The translations under genes were made by a program, and so were the position numbers. The notes under the pieces are model-generated. The model saw only the letters and a program-made list of their open reading frames with translations, did no database searches and had not been told where the DNA came from. A stretch of 64,000 nt of DNA from Bernardetia sp. ABR2-2B (GTDB taxonomy: Bacteria > Bacteroidota > Bacteroidia > Cytophagales > Bernardetiaceae): NCBI RefSeq assembly GCF_037126435.1, contig NZ_CP147020.1:2655293-2719292 (forward strand), given 5' to 3'. This document shows positions 1 to 8,466 of this stretch, in pieces; the first letter of the stretch is position 1, and every line of letters begins with the position of its first letter.

Positions 1-138
1 ATTCAGAATGACAATTTAATTGTTACAACAAATTCCAACGCAATTCGTCGTTTTGACATCAATTCTGGCGAGAGAATATCTGATACAGAAACAATTATAG
101 AAGGCTGGATTACTGCAATTGTGCCTTTTAATAAGTAA
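1..138 (+). CDS. C-terminal end of a protein cut by the window start (possible beta-propeller/WD40-like)
   Basis: Frame 1 is open from the first base and ends at TAA 136-138, giving 45 residues ending in ITAIVPFNK. The pattern of NLIVTTNS followed by IRRFDINSGE looks like a blade of a repeat beta-propeller (an xxIRxFDxxSGE turn), but one blade is too little to name a family. No start is present, so the gene lies mostly outside the window. Confidence is fair that this is coding and low for the fold. Confidence 0.5.
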   Translation: MQNDNLIVTTNSNAIRRFDINSGERISDTETIIEGWITAIVPFNK

Positions 139-249
139 TCTACCCCTGCTGTTGCTCGGCTGTCCAAAAATTGCCGTCGCTTGGCTTTGCCGAGTGACTG
201 ATATGTATTCAGCATCCTGCCGTGTATTTGTATTTATTTATTTTTCTTC

Positions 250-288
250 ACTCTATCCAAATCTTGTTTTGTAGGTCTTAGATAGAGT
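250..288. terminator. Inverted repeat, possible bidirectional terminator
   Basis: ACTCTATC at 250-257 is exactly complementary to GATAGAGT at 281-288, with a 23-nt loop. It lies between two converging 3' ends (the partial gene ending at 138 and the barrel fragment ending at 325), where a shared terminator would sit. The T-tract is weak. The spacer also holds a short hairpin near 181-197 (TTGGC/GCCGA) that recurs near 18480. Confidence 0.3.
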
Positions 289-324
289 CTGAATAATTCT
301 CAATAGACAACTCTTAATTATGTT

Positions 325-657
325 TTATTTCTTTAGATTGCACAGTTTTATTCTCCAATTGGCTTCTAAACTCAAAAGATGTTCATAAATTGGTTTGAAT
401 CCGTCGCTTAAATTGAGTAATGAAGGTCTGTATATAACTCCAATGTTTAAAGTTTTTCCTATTCTATAATAGGTGTTTAGGGTTATACCTAAATTCTTGT
501 TTTTGTAATCAGTTATGTCAATTGTCGGAAGATTTATTAATCCAACATCACGATACCATTCTCCCCAATGATTTACAGAATAGTTAATTCCATATCCATA
601 CGTAAAACGATTATGTATTATGTTGTCAGTCGTACTTACATAATAAGAAAATAAAGT
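325..657 (-). pseudogene. 3' fragment of an outer-membrane beta-barrel protein
   Basis: The minus strand encodes about 110 residues with the alternating aromatic/polar pattern of transmembrane beta strands, for example GITLNTYYRIGK, LNIGVIYRPS and a final SLEANWRIKL strand. This matches the C-terminal third of a barrel or autotransporter-like protein. No signal peptide or proper start is present. The open frame runs a further ten codons (to 687), but those codons are antisense to the conserved DCTGHGVPGA motif of the adjoining phosphatase remnant, so the barrel homology must stop near 657. The 5' part of the gene is missing from the window. Confidence 0.55.
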
Positions 658-1233
658 TTCTTCGCTGCTGCTGATTGTACTGGACATGGAGTGCCTGGAG
701 CAATCGTTAGTGTGATTTGTAATAGTGGACTTAATCGTTCCGTACGAGAATTTGGATTAATTGATACTGGCGAAATCCTTGATAAAACGAAGGAGCTTTT
801 ACTTAAAGAGTTTGAAAAGAGTGAAGAAGGAATTAGTGACGGCATGGATATAGCATTATGCAAATTGCAAGATAATTTACTCTCTTACTCTGGAGCAAAC
901 AACCCCCTTTGGATTGTTAGAAATGGAGAATTACTTGAAACTAAGGCTGACAAACAACCCATAGGCAGGTATAGACGAAGCAAGCCATTTAATACACACA
1001 CTATTAGGTTAGAAAAAGGTGACACCATCTATATATTTTCCGACGGCTATCCTGACCAATTTGGAGTGGAAAAAGAAAAGAAATACATGACTCGTAAGTT
1101 CAAGAGTTTCCTTATTTCTATTCAAGCAAATTCAATGGAAGAACAACACAAGCTGCTTGATGAAGAATTTGAAAAATGGAAAGGAAAGCTTGATCAAATA
1201 GATGATGTATGTGTAATTGGAGTAAGAGTTTAA
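655..1233 (+). pseudogene. 5'-truncated SpoIIE/PP2C-type serine phosphatase
   Basis: The frame encodes the C-terminal half of a SpoIIE-family PPM phosphatase: AAADCTGHGVPGA (metal site; 664 onward), YSGANNPLWI, GDTIYIFSDGYPDQFG (metal-binding Asp) and the terminal IDDVCVIGVRV. Such proteins usually carry a long N-terminal TPR/coiled-coil or sensor region before this domain. Here an in-frame TAA (652-654) lies immediately upstream of the first recognisable residues, and the sequence beyond is the barrel fragment on the other strand. A GTG at 691 would start inside the catalytic motif and cannot give an active enzyme. I read it as a rearrangement remnant; the catalytic C-terminal part itself is not decayed, which suggests the event is fairly recent. 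Confidence 0.75.
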
Positions 1234-1328
1234 ACAACTCATTAAATTTCATTTTATTTCTATCATATTAAGTTTATTTGGTACTTTAGCATAGCGACAC
1301 CAACAATTACCCCTTTTCTAAACAACTA
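1233..1328 (+). repeat. Decayed copy of the 141-bp MITE-like repeat
   Basis: The stretch after the phosphatase stop contains TTTAGCATAGCGACACCAAC (1288-1307) followed by a right end CTAAACAACT. Both match the second hairpin and right terminus of the intact elements at 2625 and 31825. The left half (CTCATTAAATTTCA) is only loosely similar. It ends a few bases before the folP start. Confidence 0.5.
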
Positions 1329-1341
1329 CAAATCTAATTTA

Positions 1342-2181
1342 GTGCAAACCTCCATTACTCCTACTTTACGTATAAAAAACAAACTCATTTCCCTACAAAA
1401 ACCGATTGTGATGGGGATTTTGAATGTTACACCCGATTCTTTTTATGAAGGTAGCAGAATAAAGACAGACAAAAGTATTCTACAAAAAGCATCTCAAATG
1501 CTAGAAGAAGGAGCTACTATTCTTGATATTGGAGGATACTCTACTCGTCCGAATGCTGACGATATTTCTATTGAAGAAGAAATAAATAGAGTCGTAAATC
1601 CGATTCGTCTCATAAAAAAAGAATTTCCAAATGCTATTATTTCTATCGATACGTTTCGCTCAAAAGTAGCTAGACAAGCTGTAGAAGCAGGTGCAGATTT
1701 GATAAATGATGTATCTGGTGGAAGTTTGGATATTCAGATGTTCGAAACAGTAGCGAGTTTGAATGTCCCTTATATTTTGATGCACATGAGGGGAAATCCT
1801 CAAACAATGAAAACACTAACTAATTATGAAAATATCATTACTGAAATGATGACTTATTTTCAGCAGCGCATCACTACACTAAAATCTTTTGGAGTAGAAG
1901 AAATTATCCTTGATTTGGGTTTTGGATTTGCAAAGACAATAGACCAAAATTACTTTCTATTAAAAAACTTGGCTGTCTTTGAGCAATTAGAATTTCCTAT
2001 TTTAGCAGGAATTTCTCGTAAATCTATGATTTATAAACAGCTTGCTATTCCTGTTTCGGAAGCTTTAAATGGAACAACAGTTTTGAATACAATAGCTATT
2101 CAGAACGGGGCAAAAATTTTGCGTGTCCATGACGTGAAAGAAGCAATGGAAACAATTCAGCTTTTGAGTTATTTAAAATAA
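1342..2181 (+). CDS. folP: Dihydropteroate synthase
   Basis: Cytoplasmic enzyme of folate synthesis; it condenses 6-hydroxymethyl-7,8-dihydropterin diphosphate with p-aminobenzoate to give 7,8-dihydropteroate. The TIM-barrel signatures appear in order: MGILNVTPDSF (residues ~24-34), GATILDIGGYSTRP (~57-70), ISIDTFRSKVA, LINDVSGG, YILMHMRG, IILDLGFGFAKT, ILAGISRKSM and the terminal LRVHDVKEA. Length (279 aa) is normal. The frame begins at GTG 1342; no in-frame ATG precedes the conserved core, so GTG is the best start. It is followed after 31 bases by the DoxX-like gene on the same strand, probably one transcript. Confidence 0.95.
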   Translation: MQTSITPTLRIKNKLISLQKPIVMGILNVTPDSFYEGSRIKTDKSILQKASQMLEEGATILDIGGYSTRPNADDISIEEEINRVVNPIRLIKKEFPNAIISIDTFRSKVARQAVEAGADLINDVSGGSLDIQMFETVASLNVPYILMHMRGNPQTMKTLTNYENIITEMMTYFQQRITTLKSFGVEEIILDLGFGFAKTIDQNYFLLKNLAVFEQLEFPILAGISRKSMIYKQLAIPVSEALNGTTVLNTIAIQNGAKILRVHDVKEAMETIQLLSYLK

Positions 2182-2212
2182 GCTACTATTACTTTCAAAA
2201 TCAAAATACATA

Positions 2213-2587
2213 ATGAAAAACAAAATTCTCTTTGGTGTTAGTCTTCTTTTTGGTCTAATTATGATTAATGGGGGACTTAACAAATTTTTCAATTACCTTC
2301 CTTTAGAAATGGGTAAGGAAGCAATGGATTTGATAGCCGTTTTCAAATCATCACGCTGGATATTTAACTTAGTTGCTGTGGTAGAAATTATTGCAGGAAT
2401 TTTGATTATTATTCCAAAAACTCGTGCTTTAGCTGCCATTATGATTTTTCCTATTGTTGTAGGAATTGTTCTTTTCCATATCTTTCAAGACCCTGCCAAC
2501 ATGATTGCAAGTTTTGTCTTTTTAGTTATCAACCTTTGGATAATTTTCGAAAATAAAGAAAAATATATACCGATGATTAGTAAATAA
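2213..2587 (+). CDS. DoxX-like small integral membrane protein
   Basis: A 124-residue protein with four hydrophobic segments (about 5-23, 47-67, 73-93 and 98-115), the size and spacing of the DoxX/DoxD-like family. The first helix carries the family's GGLNKFFNY-type turn. The biochemical role of most members is unknown; some are linked to thiol or redox membrane complexes. It probably shares a transcript with folP (31-base gap), and DoxX-like genes are often found beside folP in Bacteroidota (from memory). The family call is good; no specific function is claimed. Confidence 0.8.
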   Translation: MKNKILFGVSLLFGLIMINGGLNKFFNYLPLEMGKEAMDLIAVFKSSRWIFNLVAVVEIIAGILIIIPKTRALAAIMIFPIVVGIVLFHIFQDPANMIASFVFLVINLWIIFENKEKYIPMISK

Positions 2588-2624
2588 AATCTCAGACTTT
2601 TTTATTATTAATACTATTGCTATT

Positions 2625-2765
2625 GAAGCTGTTTAAGAATACTCATTTTTTCTTAGAATTGAGTTGCAAACCCAGTTCTAAGGAAAAATAATAACATTGC
2701 CTTTGTTGGTGTTTTAGCGAAGCGACACCAACAAACACACCCAAAACCCATTCTTAAACAACTCC
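2625..2765 (+). mobile_element. 141-bp MITE-like element, intact copy A
   Basis: The ends are 16-bp inverted repeats (left GAAGCTGTTTAAGAAT, right ATTCTTAAACAACTCC), flanked by a 3-bp direct repeat ATT (2622-2624 and 2766-2768). Inside are two hairpins: one built on CTTAGAATTG / CAGTTCTAAGG, and one on TTTGTTGGTGT / ACACCAACAAA around TTTAGCGAAGCG. It has no coding capacity. It is the same length as the copy at 31825 and close to 90% identical by eye. A partial hairpin-2-like remnant follows at about 2768-2795. Confidence 0.8.
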
Positions 2766-2815
2766 ATTATTTTGGCATAACGACACCAAAAATCAAACAA
2801 TTAGCCTCCTCACAA

Positions 2816-3505
2816 ATGAAATATTACTACTTTTCTAAAACTCTTCAAATTTTTACTTTTTTATTATTTATTTTTCTTATTGAAAGTAGTTTTTCTAGCG
2901 TAGAGACTTTTGATAAAACCAAAAAACCACTTTTTGTAGTTGTCATTGATGCAGGACATGGAGGAAATGATGTGGGAAATGAATGTTCGGATTTATCAAG
3001 ATTTAAGCAAGAGAAAGATATAGTTTTGCCAGTAGCCTTACAGCTTGGGGGATATTTAGAAAACCTATTAGAAAATGTAAAAGTCGTTTATACACGTACA
3101 GAGGATAGATATGTAAGCCTAGAAGAGCGTGTAGAAATTGCCAATAATGCTAGTGCAGATTTGTTTATTAGTATTCATGCCAATCATAATCCCATAAAAA
3201 GTATTTATGGTTCTCAAGTTCATATCCATAATCACGACATAAAGTTTAGTAAAGTTTTTGCAAAAAAATTGATGAAACAGCTTTCAGAAAGAGCCAAAAG
3301 AAAAGTGCTAAAACTTCAAACAAAAGTAGATAGAGGACATAATTTGTTTGTTCTTCAAAACACAAAAATGCCTGCCGTTCTTGTAGAATTAGGTTTTATG
3401 AGTAATGGACAGGAAGAAGTTTATCTAAATAGCGAATACGGACAAACTATTTTGGCATCTGCTATTTTTCGTGCTGTCAGAGAATACCGTGAAGTGGTGC
3501 AGTAA
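2816..3505 (+). CDS. N-acetylmuramoyl-L-alanine amidase (Amidase_3 family)
   Basis: Exported zinc amidase that cleaves the bond between N-acetylmuramic acid and L-alanine in peptidoglycan, acting in cell separation or turnover. An N-terminal hydrophobic segment (residues 8-25) is a signal peptide or anchor. Amidase_3 motifs follow: VVIDAGHGG (zinc His, ~45), a Glu in QEKDIVL, LEERVEIAN, ADLFISIHAN (zinc His) and PAVLVELGFMSN (catalytic Glu). At 229 aa it is a single-domain form without the AMIN or SPOR domains found in many relatives. No operon partner is evident. The spacer downstream contains hairpin repeats. Confidence 0.92.
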   Translation: MKYYYFSKTLQIFTFLLFIFLIESSFSSVETFDKTKKPLFVVVIDAGHGGNDVGNECSDLSRFKQEKDIVLPVALQLGGYLENLLENVKVVYTRTEDRYVSLEERVEIANNASADLFISIHANHNPIKSIYGSQVHIHNHDIKFSKVFAKKLMKQLSERAKRKVLKLQTKVDRGHNLFVLQNTKMPAVLVELGFMSNGQEEVYLNSEYGQTILASAIFRAVREYREVVQ

Positions 3506-3529
3506 TTAAAACTCGTTGTTGATAATCTC

Positions 3530-3666
3530 TGATAAAGTATAATAAACCTTATCACGGTTTGTATTAAGGTAGTTCAGACATCTTGTCTGAACATAAAAAG
3601 TAGTATTTTATCCTATCCAACAGTCTGGAGAACTGTTATACAAAAATAACTGTGATAAAGTATAAT
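3530..3666. repeat. Hairpin pair bounded by 14-bp direct repeats
   Basis: TGATAAAGTATAAT occurs at 3530-3543 and again at 3653-3666. Between them are two hairpins: GTTCAGAC/GTCTGAAC (3572-3592, 5-nt loop) and AACAGT/ACTGTT (3619-3637). An outer inverted pair, TTATCAC (3549-3555) and GTGATAA (3652-3658), also brackets them. This occupies most of the 326-base gap between the amidase and the next gene; no coding sequence is seen there. Confidence 0.5.
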
Positions 3667-3775
3667 TTTGATATGATATTTTAGGAAAGCTAAAACAGAA
3701 AAATATCCACAAGTAAACCTAAGCCTTTCACACATTTACCTCTATACACAATAATTATAAATTACAAAAATAGAG

Positions 3776-3783
3776 TATCTTTG
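3776..3783 (+). promoter_or_regulatory. -7 promoter element (TAnnTTTG)
   Basis: TATCTTTG fits the Bacteroidota -7 consensus. Transcription would start near 3790, leaving a leader of about 40 nt before the ATG at 3832. This argues for the later start of the acyltransferase. No clear TTG -33 box is seen. Confidence 0.5.
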
Positions 3784-3831
3784 TATTTTAAACGTATTTT
3801 AATTTTCTATCAAAAAACTCATTTTATTTTT

Positions 3832-4542
3832 ATGGATTCTATTCATTCTCTTCCTACTGATTCTAATGAACTTCCTCCAATTCTTCCACTTATTATTGTA
3901 GGTGCAAAAGGTCTTGGAAAGGTTGCCCTAGAGGTTTTGCAAAGTACAGATAATATTATTTATTGTTTTTTGGATGAAGATTATAAAGAGGAAGCTATTG
4001 TTTCTGAAAAAACTGATTTTCCAAATGAAATCAATCATGTTTCGATAATGGGAAGCTCTGATGATGATGATATGCTTAATCTTATCAATGATAAATGTGA
4101 TTATTTTGTCGCCATAGAAAACAATGCAGATAGAAAAAGACTTATCAAAAAAATCTATAAACAGAGAAAAAAATATCCTGCCGTAGCTGTTCATTCTACT
4201 GCTCATATTGCCGATGATGCGACAATGGGTTACGGAACTTTGATAGGAATGGGAGCAATGATAGGCGCAGATGTGCAACTCGGAACAAGTTGTATTGTTG
4301 CTGCAAATGCTACAATAGATTATGAAGTAGAAATAGGAAATTTCACTCAAATTGGTGTAGGAGCAAATATTGGTAATGGTGTAAAAATAGAAGAAGATGT
4401 TTTTGTAGGAAATGGAGTTACTATTATTGCAGGTGTTACGATAGGAAAAGGCGCAAGAATTGGAGCAGGAAGCATAGTTTTGAGTAACATAAAAGCAAAA
4501 GAAACCGTTTTAGGTAATCCTGCAAAGGCTGTTTCTTTGTAA
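3832..4542 (+). CDS. NeuD/PglD-like sugar O-acyltransferase (left-handed beta-helix)
   Basis: A two-part enzyme: an N-terminal Rossmann-like nucleotide-sugar-binding half (PLIIVGAKGLGKVALEVL, equivalent to the GAGGHGKV loop of PglD) and a C-terminal left-handed beta-helix of hexapeptide repeats (TLIGMGAMIGADVQLG, NFTQIGVGANIGNGV, VTIIAGVTIGKGARIG), ending with ETVLGNPAKAV. Relatives acetylate amino sugars for surface polysaccharide or sialic acid. The frame is open from TTG 3781, but I chose ATG 3832 because a -7 element overlaps 3781 and the conserved fold starts after it (236 aa). No sugar-biosynthesis neighbours are present, so the substrate is unknown. Confidence 0.85.
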   Translation: MDSIHSLPTDSNELPPILPLIIVGAKGLGKVALEVLQSTDNIIYCFLDEDYKEEAIVSEKTDFPNEINHVSIMGSSDDDDMLNLINDKCDYFVAIENNADRKRLIKKIYKQRKKYPAVAVHSTAHIADDATMGYGTLIGMGAMIGADVQLGTSCIVAANATIDYEVEIGNFTQIGVGANIGNGVKIEEDVFVGNGVTIIAGVTIGKGARIGAGSIVLSNIKAKETVLGNPAKAVSL

Positions 4543-4570
4543 CATCAGTAGGTCAAATGGCTTACCTTTG
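4537..4570 (+). promoter_or_regulatory. Probable metH promoter
   Basis: TTG at 4537-4539 and TACCTTTG at 4563-4570 are separated by 23 bp, the upper end of the usual Bacteroidota spacing. The predicted start near 4577 puts both hairpins (4589-4653) inside the metH leader. Confidence 0.55.
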
Positions 4571-4588
4571 ACAATACAAAAAAGTAGC

Positions 4589-4653
4589 AAACAGCTTCCA
4601 AGCTGTTTTTGAATATACATTAAAAAAAATCAAGACAACTTGGAAGTTGTCTT
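4589..4653 (+). promoter_or_regulatory. Two hairpins with complementary loops in the metH leader
   Basis: Hairpin 1: AAACAGC (4589-4595), loop TTCCAA, GCTGTTT (4602-4608) plus a short T-run, so terminator-like. Hairpin 2: AAGACAAC (4632-4639), loop TTGGAA, GTTGTCTT (4646-4653), ending 8 nt before the ATG. The two loops are perfect reverse complements, so the hairpins could kiss, or pair as one long alternative duplex. Equally, they can be read as one REP-like palindrome present twice in inverted orientation. No known SAM or cobalamin riboswitch is recognisable here. Confidence 0.5.
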
Positions 4654-4661
4654 CTACAAAT

Positions 4662-7600
4662 ATGAATACAACAACTAGCATCAATATACATAAGCTCATT
4701 AAAAAACACCTTCAAGAACGCATTTTAGTTTTAGATGGTGCAATGGGTACAATGATTCAACGCCATACTTTAGAAGAAGAAGACTTTAGAAGTGAGCGTT
4801 TCAAAGATTGGAAACAAGATGTAAAAGGAAATAACGACCTTTTATCGATTACTCAACCTAACATCATCAGAGATATTCATAAAAAATATTTCGAAGCAGG
4901 TTCTGACATCGTCGAAACCAATACGTTTAGTGCTACCACAATCGCTATGGCTGATTATGGAATGGAAGAATTGGCTTATGAACTCAATTATGAATCGGCA
5001 AAATTAGCCAAAGAAGCAGCAGCCGAATTTGGAGGACTAGAACACGAAACAAAACCTCGTTTTGTAGCTGGTGCAATGGGACCGACCAACAGAACAGCAT
5101 CTATTTCACCTGATGTAAATGACCCAGCTTACAGAGCTGTAACGTTTGATGATTTGGTAACTGCTTATTATGAGCAAGTTCGTGGTTTGGTTGATGGTGG
5201 AGTTGATTTAATTTTGATAGAAACCGTTTTTGATACACTCAACTGTAAAGCTGCCCTTTTTGCTGTGGAAAAATATTTTGATGATAGAAATATTCCACAA
5301 GAAGACCGTTTGCCGATTATGGTTTCGGGAACAATTACTGATGCTAGTGGTCGTACACTTTCTGGACAAACAACAGAAGCATTTTATAATTCTATTGCTC
5401 ATTCAAATATTATTTCAGTTGGCTTAAACTGCGCTTTGGGTGCTGCACTTATGAAGCCGTATATGCGTGAACTCTCAAGAGTAGCAAACTGCTTTGTTTC
5501 ATGTTATCCAAATGCAGGACTTCCAAACGAATTTGGTCAGTATGATGAAACGGCTGCACAAATGAGCCGTTTGTTAGAAGACTTTGCTAGTGAAGGATTA
5601 TTTAATATTGTTGGTGGTTGTTGTGGAACTACGCCAGACCATATTCAAGCCATTGCAGAAGAAGCTGCCAAGCATGAACCTCGTAAAGTTGCAGAACGCA
5701 AAACGGCAATGCGTTTGTCAGGTTTAGAAGCCATTACTTTAGATGAAACAACCAACTTTGTAAATGTTGGAGAACGTACAAATGTAACAGGTTCAAAGAA
5801 ATTTTCAAGATTAATAAAAGAAGGCAAATTTCAAGAAGCCTTAGATGTTGCCAAGCAGCAAGTAGAGGGTGGAGCGCAAGTTATCGACATAAATATGGAT
5901 GAGGGAATGTTAGATTCTCAAAATGCAATGGTTCATTTTCTAAATCTTGTAGGTTCAGAGCCAGATATTGCCAAACTTCCAATTATGATAGATTCCTCAA
6001 AGTGGGAAATCATAGAAGCAGGTCTAAAATGTGTGCAAGGAAAAGGAATTGTAAATTCTATTTCACTCAAAGAAGGCAAAGAAGAGTTTGTTAAACACGC
6101 AAAACTTGTTCGTCGTTATGGTGCTGCTGTTATCATTATGGCTTTTGATGAAGATGGACAAGCAGATACTTTTGAGCGCAAAATTGAAATCTGTAAACGC
6201 AGTTATGATATTTGGGTAAATGAACTTGGTTTTCCACCAGAAGACGTGATTTTTGACCCTAATATTTTTGCCATTGCTACAGGAATTGACGAACATAATA
6301 ATTATGCTGTCGATTTTATCAATGCGACAAGATGGATAAAAGAAAACTTGCCACACGCAAAAGTAAGTGGTGGAGTGAGTAATGTTTCGTTTTCGTTTCG
6401 TGGAAATGATGTAGTTCGTGAAGCGATTCATGCCGTTTTCTTGTACCACGCTGTAAAAGCAGGAATGGATATGGGAATTGTAAACGCAGGAATGTTAGAG
6501 GTTTATGATAATGTGGATAAAGAACTTCTAAAATACGTTGAAGATGTAGTTTTGAATAAAAATCCTGAAAACGGAACAGAGCTTTTGGTCGATATGGCTG
6601 AAAAGTACAGAGGAGAAGGAAAAAAACGAGTAAAAGACGAAACTTGGCGAGAAAACGAAGTAGAAAAACGCCTTGAATATTCCTTAGTAAACGGAATTAC
6701 AGAATACATTGTTGAAGATACAGAAGAAGCAAGACAAAAAGCAGAACATCCTTTGCACGTTATTGAAGGGGCGCTGATGGACGGAATGAACGTAGTAGGA
6801 GATTTATTTGGAGAAGGGAAAATGTTTTTGCCACAAGTTGTAAAATCGGCTCGTGTAATGAAACAAGCTGTTGCTCATTTAGTACCATATTTGGAAGCAG
6901 AAAAACAAAAATTACGTGATTCTGGGCAGGAAGTAAAGAAAAATGGAAAAATTCTTTTAGCTACTGTAAAAGGCGATGTTCATGATATTGGGAAAAATAT
7001 TGTAGGCGTTGTTTTGGCGTGTAACAATTATGATGTTGTCGATTTGGGTGTAATGGTTCCTGCTGATAAAATTTTGAAAGAAGCTGTAAATCACAGTGTT
7101 GATGTAATTGGTCTTAGTGGACTTATTACGCCTTCGCTTGATGAAATGGTTTTTGTGGCGCAGCAAATGGAAAAACAAGGCTTAAAGTTTCCTCTCTTGA
7201 TTGGTGGAGCGACTACTTCACGCATTCATACGGCTGTCAAAATTTCGCCTTCTTACAAAGGCTCGGTAGTTCATGTAGTAGATGCGTCTAAGGCAGTTCC
7301 TGTAATGTCAAATCTTTTGAATGATGAAGCAAAAGACGAGTATTCGAAAACGATAAAAGACGAATACGAAAAACTTGCAGAAGACCACGCCAAACGCCAG
7401 TCGGAAGTAAAATATGTTTCTATTCAGGAGGCAAGACGCAACAAACTCAAAATTGATTGGAAGCAAACCACGATTACAGAACCTACATTTTTAGGAAATC
7501 GTTATTTCAATAATTATAATTTGGGAGAGATAAAAGAACACATCGATTGGAGTCCCTTCTTTATGACTTGGGGACTAAAAGGAGCTTTCCCACGTATTTT

Positions 7601-8390
7601 TGACCACAAAAACCACGGAGAAGAAGCCAAACGTCTTTACGATGATGCTCAACAAATGCTAGACAAAATTATTTCTGGTCGTTGGCTGACAGCAAACGGA
7701 GCAGTAGGTTTTTATCCTGCCAATACTATCAATGACGATGATATTGAAATCTATACAAATGATGAAAGAACAGAAGTTTTGACACACTTTAGAAACCTTC
7801 GTCAGCAGCAAGAAAAAACTGGCAAAACGCCAAACCTTTCTATTTCTGATTTTGTAGCACCAAAAGAAACAGGTCTTAAAGATTACATCGGTCTTTTTGC
7901 CGTTACGACAGGCATCGGAATTGAGAAAAAACTAGCAGAGTTTGAAGCCAAAAACGACGATTATAGCAAGATTATGTTACAAGCCTTAGCTGATAGATTA
8001 GCCGAAGCCTTTGCCGAAATGATGCACAAGCAAGTCCGTACACAGCTTTGGGGATATGCAAAAGACGAGCAACTCACAAAAGAAGACATTGTAAGAGAAA
8101 AATATGTAGGTATTCGTCCAGCCCCCGGTTATCCTGCAAATCCAGACCACACCGAAAAAACGCTTTTATTTGACTTACTGAAAGCCACCGAAAAAACAGG
8201 GATTGAACTTACCGAAAGTTTGGCAATGATACCAACGGCAGCCGTTTCAGGTTTGTATTTTTCACACCCAGAATCTATTTATTTTGGAGTAGGAAGAATC
8301 AGCAAAGACCAAATAGAAGATTATGCAAAACGAAAAAATATGTCCGTAGAAGAAATAGAAAGATGGTTAGGTAGTAATTTGAATTATTAA
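4662..8390 (+). CDS. metH: Cobalamin-dependent methionine synthase
   Basis: Cytoplasmic enzyme that moves the methyl group of 5-methyltetrahydrofolate to homocysteine through methylcobalamin. All four modules are present in order: homocysteine domain with zinc cysteines (GLNCALGA ~256, GGCCGTTPD ~318); pterin domain ([14 protein letters not shown] ~370 onward); cap and B12 domain with cobalt-ligating DVHDIGKN (~771) plus SGLITPS and [10 protein letters not shown]; and the S-adenosylmethionine reactivation domain with [14 protein letters not shown] (~1150). The 1242-aa length matches full-length MetH. The frame is open from TTG 4647, but that codon lies in a hairpin stem; ATG 4662 is the sensible start. 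Transcribed alone, with a terminator at 8413. Confidence 0.97.
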   Translation: MNTTTSINIHKLIKKHLQERILVLDGAMGTMIQRHTLEEEDFRSERFKDWKQDVKGNNDLLSITQPNIIRDIHKKYFEAGSDIVETNTFSATTIAMADYGMEELAYELNYESAKLAKEAAAEFGGLEHETKPRFVAGAMGPTNRTASISPDVNDPAYRAVTFDDLVTAYYEQVRGLVDGGVDLILIETVFDTLNCKAALFAVEKYFDDRNIPQEDRLPIMVSGTITDASGRTLSGQTTEAFYNSIAHSNIISVGLNCALGAALMKPYMRELSRVANCFVSCYPNAGLPNEFGQYDETAAQMSRLLEDFASEGLFNIVGGCCGTTPDHIQAIAEEAAKHEPRKVAERKTAMRLSGLEAITLDETTNFVNVGERTNVTGSKKFSRLIKEGKFQEALDVAKQQVEGGAQVIDINMDEGMLDSQNAMVHFLNLVGSEPDIAKLPIMIDSSKWEIIEAGLKCVQGKGIVNSISLKEGKEEFVKHAKLVRRYGAAVIIMAFDEDGQADTFERKIEICKRSYDIWVNELGFPPEDVIFDPNIFAIATGIDEHNNYAVDFINATRWIKENLPHAKVSGGVSNVSFSFRGNDVVREAIHAVFLYHAVKAGMDMGIVNAGMLEVYDNVDKELLKYVEDVVLNKNPENGTELLVDMAEKYRGEGKKRVKDETWRENEVEKRLEYSLVNGITEYIVEDTEEARQKAEHPLHVIEGALMDGMNVVGDLFGEGKMFLPQVVKSARVMKQAVAHLVPYLEAEKQKLRDSGQEVKKNGKILLATVKGDVHDIGKNIVGVVLACNNYDVVDLGVMVPADKILKEAVNHSVDVIGLSGLITPSLDEMVFVAQQMEKQGLKFPLLIGGATTSRIHTAVKISPSYKGSVVHVVDASKAVPVMSNLLNDEAKDEYSKTIKDEYEKLAEDHAKRQSEVKYVSIQEARRNKLKIDWKQTTITEPTFLGNRYFNNYNLGEIKEHIDWSPFFMTWGLKGAFPRIFDHKNHGEEAKRLYDDAQQMLDKIISGRWLTANGAVGFYPANTINDDDIEIYTNDERTEVLTHFRNLRQQQEKTGKTPNLSISDFVAPKETGLKDYIGLFAVTTGIGIEKKLAEFEAKNDDYSKIMLQALADRLAEAFAEMMHKQVRTQLWGYAKDEQLTKEDIVREKYVGIRPAPGYPANPDHTEKTLLFDLLKATEKTGIELTESLAMIPTAAVSGLYFSHPESIYFGVGRISKDQIEDYAKRKNMSVEEIERWLGSNLNY

Positions 8391-8412
8391 TATAACTTTT
8401 TTGTATATTGTA

Positions 8413-8450
8413 AACACCATTGGTTCTTTTTTGAATTGGTGGTGTTTTTT
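8413..8450 (+). terminator. Intrinsic terminator after metH
   Basis: AACACCA ... TGGTGTT with extra imperfect pairing (TTGGTTC/GAATTGG) closes a T-rich loop and is followed by TTTTTTATTTT. It starts 23 bases after the metH stop. Confidence 0.75.
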
Positions 8451-8466
8451 ATTTTAAAGCAATATT

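Noticed and set aside
3928-4350. Minus-strand open frame of 140 codons inside the NeuD-like gene
   Set aside because: Antisense shadow of hexapeptide repeats, whose codon bias leaves the complement open; Cys/His-rich composition with no homology signal.
4543-4661. SAM or cobalamin riboswitch before metH
   Set aside because: No B12-box-like or SAM-riboswitch core; only two simple hairpins are present.
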